Shown here: positions 1 to 5,374 of the stretch, one piece after another
Position numbering within the stretch: the first letter of the stretch is position 1
Layout: every line of letters begins with the position of its first letter
Program-made: the position numbers and the translations under genes
Notes under the pieces: model-generated
Told to the model about the DNA's origin: nothing
The model's database searches: none
Seen by the model: the letters and a program-made list of their open reading frames with translations, nothing else
Assembly (NCBI GenBank): GCA_047639615.1
Contig: JBLIOL010000325.1
Span: 1 to 6,005, forward strand
Length of the DNA: 6,005 nt
Reading direction: 5' to 3'
Source of the DNA: CAYWNK01 sp047639615
GTDB lineage: Bacteria; Planctomycetota; UBA1135; GCA-002686595

Positions 1-240
1 GCCTGCGACAGAGGAGTTTCGTTGCCGGCCCACACTATCCACGCGCCCACCCCCATTCCGGGCGCTGGATCCAGGGACGGCTTCCGAACATCGCTTCTTC
101 GGGTGCCTGTCGAGTTCGCCGTTTGGAGGAGAGCCCACGGTTCGACGCGGTAGTGAGCGATGCTGCGGTTTGAAAGCGTAGTCAGTTCGGAGGAGAGCCC
201 GAGCTGAGTCCCCCCACACTTTCCCGCAAAACCACCCGTA
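1..240. other. Intergenic or gene-edge region with no recognised gene
   Basis: All three forward frames stay open for roughly 50-60 codons from the window edge and then stop. This is expected by chance at this GC content, and none of the translations resembles a protein family I know. The frame starting at base 1 stops at 151-153. The only structure seen is a direct repeat at 121-136 and 185-200. The tail of an upstream gene cannot be excluded, because the window starts here. Confidence 0.5.
121..200. repeat. Pair of 16-bp direct repeats, 64 bp apart
   Basis: GTTTGGAGGAGAGCCC at 121-136 recurs as GTTCGGAGGAGAGCCC at 185-200, a 15/16 match. The core GGAGGAGAGCCC is identical. The core resembles a Shine-Dalgarno sequence, but no ATG, GTG or TTG follows at a usable distance with a long frame. 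It may be a protein-binding site pair or part of a repeat family. No function can be assigned. Confidence 0.4.
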
Positions 241-274
241 GATCCCCCCGACCGGTCCCCCGGTCGGGGGGATC
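241..274 (-). terminator. Strong hairpin 3 bp after the methyltransferase stop, probable terminator
   Basis: Bases 241-255 (GATCCCCCCGACCGG) pair perfectly with 260-274 (CCGGTCGGGGGGATC) around a 4-nt loop, giving a 15-bp GC-rich stem. It starts 3 bp past the TGA of the methyltransferase gene on the minus strand. The minus strand after the stem reads TACGGGTGGTTTTGCGGG, so only a weak four-T tract is present, about nine bases away. Position and strength suggest termination or mRNA 3'-end protection. It is not a textbook intrinsic terminator because the U tract is poor. Confidence 0.65.
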
Positions 275-277
275 ACT

Positions 278-1141
278 TCATTTCTTGCGTGCAAGAATGG
301 AGACGCTCTCACCCCGCAGGCGCAAGCGCGCCGCGATCGAGAGCGGAAGCTTGCGCAGCTCCTCCAGCCACCGCGCGCCGCCTCGCAGGCGCTCGCTAGC
401 GTTGGGCCGTAGCCGCACCCCGTGCGAGCGCACGCGCAACACCTCAAGCCCCGCCGACTCCATCAAGCGGCCCAAGGTCTCAGGCGTCCACAGGCAGAAG
501 TGCACGCGCGGATCCACCAACCGCCAACCGGTACCCAAACGCTCCGCGCTATAGGCCAAGGCATTGACCGTATCCCCAAAGAACAACCCGCCCGGCGCCA
601 ACACCCGAGCCGCCTCACGCAGCACGGCCACGGGATCCACCAAGTGCTCGAGCACGGCGTGGGCATAGACCGCGTCGAAGCTGGCGTCCGCCAAGCCAGC
701 CGCTTCCAGCGTCGCACTGCGCGCATCCAGGCCATGCTTGTCCCGAGCGTAAGCAGCGCATGCATCCACAGGCTCCACGCCCACCGCCTGCCAGCCGGCC
801 TCCCGGGCCGCGTACAGAAAGCCGCCCACATTGCAGCCAATCTCTAGCAACCGGCCCGCGCCGCGTCCGCCCTCGAGCACTTGCAGGCGGCGTGTGTAGC
901 GCCGCTGCCTACGCGGCTCGAAGCTGCGCGCGGCGAAACGCTCCAGATCCCCCACGAAGTCCTCATCGTTCCAAGCCTCGAACAGCGCCGGCTCCACATC
1001 CGCCAGCACGAAGCCGCAGTCACAAATGAGGTAGCGCAATTCGCCCTTGGTGAGCCAAATCCGGACCACCTCAGCTTCGCAGAGCGGACAGGGCCGCCCT
1101 ACACCGGGCTTGCTTAGGGGAAACACATCAGGCGAGCTCAT
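278..1141 (-). CDS. Class I SAM-dependent methyltransferase with N-terminal zinc-ribbon-like segment
   Basis: A 287-residue cytoplasmic protein with no signal peptide or membrane segment. Near the N-terminus it carries C18-P-L-C21 and, after a short beta-like stretch, C40-D-C42, a CxxC...CxC set that probably binds one zinc ion. The Rossmann methyltransferase fold follows. Motif I is LLEIGCNVGGF (98-108), with the E-x-G-x-x-x-G pattern that binds SAM. E123 in VGVEP is the acidic residue expected to bind the ribose of SAM. YAHAVLEHLVDP (159-170) is the HxLEH-type motif of the Methyltransf_11/23 group, and RVLAPGGLFFGD (179-190) follows. The C-terminus is rich in Arg and Leu. Related proteins with this N-terminal Cys segment modify sugars, polysaccharides or small molecules, but the substrate cannot be read from the sequence. 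It lacks the extra C-terminal domain of TylCIII-type NDP-sugar C-methyltransferases. The gene is divergent from the secreted peptidase gene 46 bp away and ends at a strong hairpin. The start is the first ATG of the frame, without a visible Shine-Dalgarno sequence. Confidence 0.9.
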   Translation of the reverse strand: MSSPDVFPLSKPGVGRPCPLCEAEVVRIWLTKGELRYLICDCGFVLADVEPALFEAWNDEDFVGDLERFAARSFEPRRQRRYTRRLQVLEGGRGAGRLLEIGCNVGGFLYAAREAGWQAVGVEPVDACAAYARDKHGLDARSATLEAAGLADASFDAVYAHAVLEHLVDPVAVLREAARVLAPGGLFFGDTVNALAYSAERLGTGWRLVDPRVHFCLWTPETLGRLMESAGLEVLRVRSHGVRLRPNASERLRGGARWLEELRKLPLSIAARLRLRGESVSILARKK

Positions 1142-1187
1142 AGCGTTAGCATGCGCCGGCCAGCACTCCGGTCAACACCAAGATTCC
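1142..1187. promoter_or_regulatory. Short divergent intergenic region between methyltransferase and peptidase starts
   Basis: Only 46 bp separate the two divergent start codons, so both promoters must overlap here or lie inside the opposing coding sequences. I see no convincing -35/-10 pair and no Shine-Dalgarno sequence on either side. The segment before the peptidase ATG reads CAACACCAAGATTCC. GCATGC (1150-1155) and GCCGGC are short palindromes and carry little weight. The call rests on gene layout alone. Confidence 0.3.
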
Positions 1188-3554
1188 ATGCTCTCGTCTC
1201 TGCTCGTCTTCTGCCTGCTCCTGCTCCCGGGCAGCCCCAGCGCTCCGGCCCCCAGCTCACCGCAGGATCTCCAAGGCCTGGAGTCAGCCCTCGAAGCGCG
1301 CCCCGACGACGCCGACCTGCTGGCCGCCGCCGTAGACGCCGCCGAGGCCGAGGGCGCCCAGGACAAGGCCCTCTGGTACGCCCTTCTAGCCCTGGAAGCC
1401 TCCGACGGCCAGAGCAAGTCCAAGAGCCGCGACGCGGACCTGACCAAGTACCTGACCGGCCTAGGCCTGGCCAAGAGCCTGCCCTCAGTAGTCCAGGGCG
1501 AGCACGCCGAGACGCTCTTCCGCCTGGCCAAAACGGCCGAGAGCAAGAAGCTCTACGCCAACGCCGCCGACTTCCTGGGCAACTGCGCCGGGACCCAATA
1601 CGCCGAGCGTGCCCAGGAACGTCTGACCAAACTCTTCAGCAAGTCCAAGGCCGTTGACGCCCTCTTGGCCTCGGGCATCGACGTGCCCATGGCCACGCGC
1701 AATACCCTCAGCCCGAAGGCCCTGGCGCGACTGGACGCTAAGCACACGGAGTGGGAGAAGGCCGAGGAGTTCAAGGGCAAGTACTACACCGTGACCACCA
1801 ACATGGGCCACGAGATCGGCGGCGACATACTCTTCGCCCTGGAGCAGATGAATGCCTTCTACAGGCAGGTCTTCCGCTACAAGATGCGCGGCCAGACCAT
1901 GCGCCGCTGCGCGGTTCAGGTCTACAAGTCGCGCGAAGAGTTTGAGAAGCATGAACCGAGCATGCGCGGGCGCCCGACCACCAAGGGCTTCTTTCGGCCC
2001 GGGCAGAATATCGTGGTCACCTACGACCAACGCACGGACGGCGGAACACTGGAATCACTCTGGGGAACCCTCTATCACGAGGCCAGCCACCAGTTCACAG
2101 ACGCGGTCTGGCCCGAGCCGATTCCCACCTGGCTCAATGAAGGCACCGCCTGCTACTTCGAGGGTGCGGAACTGCGCGCCGGTGGTCGGGTGGCCAAGAA
2201 TTTGGTGCCCCCGAGCCGCTTGCGCAACCTGGTGGCCTTGCTCAGCCAGCGTGCTGTCACCGTCAAAGAAGTCATCACCTACTTCCAATCGGGCAGCTAT
2301 CCGGGCAACTACTACCCCGTCGGTTGGGGTCTGGTGTACTTCTGCCACAACTTCGAAGACGCCCAGAGCGAGCGCCCCTACCTGCCGATCTACCGGGAGT
2401 TCATGGAGAGCTACAAGGGCGCCGGCAAGCACGACATCTACGAGCGCTTCGTGGAGTACTTCGTCGAGCGCGCCAACGTCGAAGGCATCGATACTTTCGA
2501 AGCCTTCGTGGCCCAGTTCACCACTTGGATTCGCGAACTGAACAAGCAGCACTTCGGCGGCCCGAAGCAAGCCCCGGCCCTGCTCGCCCGTGCCAACACC
2601 CAGCGCACAAACGGCAAGCTCGAAGCAGCCACCGAGACCTACCGCAAGGTGCTCGACAAGCTACCCGGCTCCATCCCTGCGGCCATCGGCTTGGCCCAGT
2701 GCTTAGCAGGCCTGGATCAGAAAGACGGCGCCCTGTATAGCTGGCGCCAGGTGGTCGGGCTAGCTCACAAGAAACTGTCGGGCGACCCCGAGAGCGAGCA
2801 GGCTACAGCGTGGATAGAGCTTGCCAAGGCGGGCATTAGCGCCGTGGACAAGCGACTGGGCGAGACGCTTTCCTCCGCTGGCATCGAATTGGAACAGAAC
2901 GCGAGTTTGGCCGCCGATAGCTGGATTGGCGCCGGTTCCCCACGTGCCGCCCTGCACCTGCTGAGCAGTGCGCGCCGACTTCTGGGTCGGCCCTCTAGCC
3001 TGGACGATCTGGCCGCCTCGATCCGCGACACCAGTGGCGTCAACATCAGCCGCTGGCGACAGCTCCCGATCACCAAAGACCTGGAAGACTGGCGCGCTGC
3101 TCCCGGCTGGAAAGTCGATCAACAGAGCCTAGTCTGCGACATCGGTGGCTTCACCCGCTGCCTGTGGCGCGAGGATCTCGAAGTTCCCTACCGGCTTAGC
3201 GTCGAGGTCAATGTCAGCGACGCCAGCAAGGGCGCCTTTGTGGGCGTAACCCTGGGCACGGGTGTCAACGGCGGCGGCACAAGCTTCGTGCTCTCCACGG
3301 GTTCCGGCCAGGCCGGAACACTCACCGGCTCAGGCGCCTCCCCCACTGTCAGTCTGCGCGCCGCGATGAAGCTCGTAGACGGCCGCGGCCTGCTAGAAGT
3401 CGTGGCCACCGCCAAGGGCACAAGGCTGCTGCTCGATGGCAAGGAGCTCATGAAGGAGAGCACACTCGGCGGTGCCAAGGCGGCCAACGGACTGGTGGGA
3501 CTGATCGCCCAAGGCCGCGGCGTGCGCTTCGAGACCGTTCGCCTGCGGAACTAA
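1188..3554 (+). CDS. Secreted HExxH metallopeptidase (peptidase MA / DUF1570-like) with TPR and C-terminal LamG/DUF1080-like domain
   Basis: A 788-residue exported protein. Residues 1-19 (MLSSLLVFCLLLLPGSPSA) look like a Sec signal peptide, although the n-region has no positive charge. There is no lipobox. Residues about 25-150 are Ala/Leu-rich helices of TPR-like character. The catalytic domain spans about 195-450. H297-E-A-S-H301 is the HExxH zinc motif and general base, and W-L-N-E318-G supplies the third ligand 17 residues after H301, the gluzincin arrangement. A TPR-like unit lies at about 465-530. From about 625 (LEDW at 632-635) to the end is a Gly-rich beta region closing with GLIAQGRGVRFETVRLRN. 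This resembles LamG/DUF1080 sandwiches that bind glycans or other ligands. Such peptidases are frequent in Planctomycetota, and their substrates are mostly unknown. The frame is open up to an ATG at 1047, but that start would overlap the divergent methyltransferase and bury the signal peptide after 47 residues, so ATG 1188 is chosen. The stop is TAA. The downstream neighbour is convergent. Confidence 0.88.
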   Translation: MLSSLLVFCLLLLPGSPSAPAPSSPQDLQGLESALEARPDDADLLAAAVDAAEAEGAQDKALWYALLALEASDGQSKSKSRDADLTKYLTGLGLAKSLPSVVQGEHAETLFRLAKTAESKKLYANAADFLGNCAGTQYAERAQERLTKLFSKSKAVDALLASGIDVPMATRNTLSPKALARLDAKHTEWEKAEEFKGKYYTVTTNMGHEIGGDILFALEQMNAFYRQVFRYKMRGQTMRRCAVQVYKSREEFEKHEPSMRGRPTTKGFFRPGQNIVVTYDQRTDGGTLESLWGTLYHEASHQFTDAVWPEPIPTWLNEGTACYFEGAELRAGGRVAKNLVPPSRLRNLVALLSQRAVTVKEVITYFQSGSYPGNYYPVGWGLVYFCHNFEDAQSERPYLPIYREFMESYKGAGKHDIYERFVEYFVERANVEGIDTFEAFVAQFTTWIRELNKQHFGGPKQAPALLARANTQRTNGKLEAATETYRKVLDKLPGSIPAAIGLAQCLAGLDQKDGALYSWRQVVGLAHKKLSGDPESEQATAWIELAKAGISAVDKRLGETLSSAGIELEQNASLAADSWIGAGSPRAALHLLSSARRLLGRPSSLDDLAASIRDTSGVNISRWRQLPITKDLEDWRAAPGWKVDQQSLVCDIGGFTRCLWREDLEVPYRLSVEVNVSDASKGAFVGVTLGTGVNGGGTSFVLSTGSGQAGTLTGSGASPTVSLRAAMKLVDGRGLLEVVATAKGTRLLLDGKELMKESTLGGAKAANGLVGLIAQGRGVRFETVRLRN

Positions 3555-3594
3555 CGCCCAGCAGCATGTGATCGAGCGCTGAACGCCCGCGTCA

Positions 3595-3619
3595 CTAGCA
3601 GCCCGCTTAAAAAACAGCG
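3595..3619 (+). repeat. Left terminal inverted repeat of the MITE-like element
   Basis: This 25-bp arm pairs with 3736-3760 with one mismatch, at left C3603 versus right C3753. It contains the A6 run 3609-3614. Within the arm, CCGCT (3603-3607) and AGCGA (3616-3620) also form an imperfect short palindrome. Confidence 0.75.
3609..3616 (-). terminator. T6 tract of probable intrinsic terminator of the radical SAM gene (hairpin 3616-3629)
   Basis: Read on the minus strand, AGCGA-CAAG-TCGCT (plus-strand bases 3629 down to 3616) folds into a 5-bp stem with a 4-nt loop. It is followed at once by TGTTTTTT, whose six Ts are plus-strand A3609-A3614. This is the layout of a rho-independent terminator for the radical SAM transcript, about 130 bp beyond its stop codon. 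The stem is short, so efficiency is uncertain. The whole signal sits in the left end of the MITE-like element. The full extent is 3609-3629. Confidence 0.4.
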
Positions 3620-3735
3620 ACTTGTCGCTCGGCTCCCACGAAGCGCCTGGCTGCGTTGCCAGAACCCCCAAATAGCCACCACTCTGGGGGGAACCTGTGC
3701 CTTGCCAGACGATCCGTGGAAACCAATCGCTCGGC

Positions 3736-3760
3736 CGCTGTTTTTTAAGCGGCCTGCTAG
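3736..3760 (-). repeat. Right terminal inverted repeat of the MITE-like element, overlapping a stop codon
   Basis: This arm mirrors 3595-3619. It contains CCGCT (3735-3739) and AGCGG (3748-3752), a perfect 5-bp stem around GTTTTTTA. Its outer CTAG (3757-3760) contains the TAG stop codon of the minus-strand radical SAM gene at 3759-3757. Confidence 0.75.
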
Positions 3761-5166
3761 GCGCGACGACGGAAGAGCGTGAAGTAACGCGCTACCCGGC
3801 CCGCCAAGCGGCCCGGATTCTTCAGCTGCCGCAGCATGCGTTGCGGGCGACGGTAGAAGCGTCGGTAGCCCTCGCGGATCTTGGCCTCGATCTGCGCAGC
3901 GGTCATGTGCTCGTTGCCTTCCAGAGCTTGGAAGCCGGTCATGGCGGCGAAATCGAAGTCGCGGCTATCACGCAACATCTTGTAGAGCGGCGTACCCGGG
4001 TAGGCGGTCACGGCGCAGAACTGAACCTGGTCCGGGTCGAGGCTATCCACCAGAGCGATGGTTTCGTCCACCATGCTCGGGGTCTCCTCGGGGAAACCGA
4101 TCATGCAGAAGGCGCGCGTCTCAATACCCACGCGCCGGCAGGCGCGGAAGACTTCATGGGCGCCAGGCAGATCGGAGAGCTTGTTGCCGCAGTGCTTCTT
4201 CTGGATCTCTTGGTTCCCGGACTCGATGCCCAAGGAGATGTGCTTGCAGCCCGCGGCGGCCATACGCTCGAGCAAAGGCGGATCGAGGGTTTTGACCGCG
4301 GTCTCGCACTGCCACTCGAGGTCGGTCATGCCAGCCTCAAGAATGCCATCGCAGATGGCGTGGATGCGATCCTTGCGGGTGGTGAAGATCGGGTCACGGA
4401 AGACCACGTGGCGCAGGCCGAGAGCGTAGAGGTCCTTCAATTCCTGAAGCACGTGCTCCGGGCTGCGGAAACGGAAGCGCAGGCCTTGGGCTAGGGTGTA
4501 GCCGCAGAAAGAGCAGTCCAGCGGGCAACCCCGGCTGGATTTGACCGTGGTCACGGGCCCTTCCACGCCCGGAAAGCGATACAGCTCGTTGCGCAATAGG
4601 TGCCGGGAGGGGATCGGGAGGGAATCCAGGTCCTTAATCTTGTCCCGTTCAACCTCGTGGACCACCTTGCCGTCCTCGTCGGGGCCCCAACTAGTGCCCG
4701 GAACGCCGCGCAGTTTTTCCCCGGCGGCCACCCGTTCTGCGATGTCGCGCACTGTGAACTCAGGCTCGCCGCGCACCACTACATCGATGCCTTCTTCCGA
4801 GAAGATGTCCTCGGGGGTGTAGGTCACCTGGCTACCCAAGACCCCCACCGGGGTGCCAATGGTGGCTCGAATCGAGCGCCCGAGGGCCAAGTCCTGATCC
4901 AGCGAGGTACTGGAGGAGTCCAAGAAGCTCAGCTGGGGGTCGAATTCCTTGGCTTGCTGCAGGCAACCTGCGGGATCGAGCTGCTCCGCGTCCCCATCCA
5001 GGATGCGCACCTCGTGCCCGGCAGCCTCCAGCACACTGGCCACGTGGGCCAGCTCGATGGGCGGATAGAGCAATTCAGGCGAAACCGCCATTCCAAAGCC
5101 GCCCATCAAGCCGCGGCTGACACGGAACTCGGGGGGGCTCGGGGGATTGACCAGGAGGATGCGCAT
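3757..5166 (-). CDS. B12-binding-domain radical SAM enzyme
   Basis: A 469-residue cytoplasmic iron-sulfur protein. The N-terminal part (about 1-150) is a Rossmann-like B12-binding domain. It opens with MRILLVNPPSPPEF, followed by GLMGGFGM (19-26) and YPPIELAHVASVLEAAGHEV (34-53). It has no DxHxxG motif, as is usual when this domain is joined to radical SAM enzymes, where any cobalamin would bind without a histidine ligand. The radical SAM TIM barrel follows. SSRGC214-PLD-C218-SF-C221 is the CxxxCxxC motif that binds the 4Fe-4S cluster and SAM. GIESG (313-317) and GFPEET (357-362) are typical later barrel motifs. The basic tail with YRRFYRRPQRM (434-444) resembles the C-termini of BchE/HpnP-like and related enzymes. 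Such proteins methylate unreactive carbons or rearrange lipids, tetrapyrroles and other metabolites. The substrate here is unknown. The gene is monocistronic, convergent with the peptidase gene, and its TAG stop lies in the right CTAG of the MITE-like element. The start is the only suitable ATG, without a Shine-Dalgarno sequence. Confidence 0.92.
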   Translation of the reverse strand: MRILLVNPPSPPEFRVSRGLMGGFGMAVSPELLYPPIELAHVASVLEAAGHEVRILDGDAEQLDPAGCLQQAKEFDPQLSFLDSSSTSLDQDLALGRSIRATIGTPVGVLGSQVTYTPEDIFSEEGIDVVVRGEPEFTVRDIAERVAAGEKLRGVPGTSWGPDEDGKVVHEVERDKIKDLDSLPIPSRHLLRNELYRFPGVEGPVTTVKSSRGCPLDCSFCGYTLAQGLRFRFRSPEHVLQELKDLYALGLRHVVFRDPIFTTRKDRIHAICDGILEAGMTDLEWQCETAVKTLDPPLLERMAAAGCKHISLGIESGNQEIQKKHCGNKLSDLPGAHEVFRACRRVGIETRAFCMIGFPEETPSMVDETIALVDSLDPDQVQFCAVTAYPGTPLYKMLRDSRDFDFAAMTGFQALEGNEHMTAAQIEAKIREGYRRFYRRPQRMLRQLKNPGRLAGRVARYFTLFRRRA

Positions 5167-5374
5167 AGGACTCGATTGGCCCCAGTCTACCCGGCTCTGG
5201 GGGCCCCCGGAAATTAGCTCCCAAAGAAGCCTGATATTCGCCCAGTTCGAGAGGAGTGCTCCACTGTGAACCCAGAACTGAGGCGGCCCCGCAAGCCCAT
5301 TGCCAGGGGGGTATCCTTTATGGCAGCTCTCGTGCTTACCCCGCTCGTTTCATCACGCAAGCCTCGCAACCAAC
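5167..5374. promoter_or_regulatory. Divergent intergenic region between radical SAM and Calx-beta genes
   Basis: This 208-bp region must hold the upstream signals of both divergent genes. AT content rises modestly towards the Calx-beta gene. I cannot identify a firm -35/-10 pair, operator or riboswitch. A 25-codon reading frame from ATG 5320 to TAG 5395-5397 is present but not convincing as a gene. The frame of the Calx-beta gene is open back to TGA 5279-5281. Confidence 0.35.

Larger units (their letters stand above)
3595..3760. mobile_element. MITE-like element with terminal inverted repeats flanked by CTAG
   Basis: Bases 3595-3619 and 3736-3760 are inverted copies of each other, matching at 24 of 25 positions. 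The left arm begins CTAGCAGCCCGCTTAAAAAA and the right arm ends GTTTTTTAAGCGGCCTGCTAG, apart from a last shared base group on the inner side. The palindrome CTAG at 3595-3598 and 3757-3760 may be a 4-bp target duplication, which would leave a 158-bp element (3599-3756) with 21-bp ends. The 116-bp centre has no ORF but is rich in small hairpins: CTGGC/GCCAG at 3647-3662, and CCCCCA/TGGGGG at 3665-3690. TTGCCAGA occurs twice (3656-3663, 3702-3709). Size, arms and lack of coding capacity fit a non-autonomous element or a REP-type dispersed repeat. It could instead be a purely local bidirectional terminator. No transposase gene lies in the window. Confidence 0.6.

Noticed and set aside
1047..1187. 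Upstream extension of the peptidase gene to ATG 1047
   Set aside because: It would overlap about 95 bp of the divergent methyltransferase gene and place 47 non-hydrophobic residues before a good signal peptide.
1485..2030. A 181-codon minus-strand frame inside the peptidase gene
   Set aside because: It mirrors the codon pattern of the peptidase on the other strand. There are no recognisable motifs and no independent start signals.
3595..3760. CRISPR repeat or attachment site
   Set aside because: There are only two arms, in inverted orientation, with no spacer series and no integrase or cas gene in the window.
3697..4494. A 265-codon plus-strand frame opposite the radical SAM gene
   Set aside because: It lies antisense to a gene with clear family motifs, its translation resembles no family, and long antisense frames are common at high GC.
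278..5166. A shared pathway joining the methyltransferase and the radical SAM enzyme
   Set aside because: The genes are about 2.6 kb apart, separated by an oppositely oriented secreted peptidase gene, with no common operon or regulatory motif visible.
4600..5217. A 205-codon plus-strand frame opposite the N-terminal half of the radical SAM gene
   Set aside because: It is an antisense shadow of the B12-binding and cluster-binding regions, with no domain of its own.
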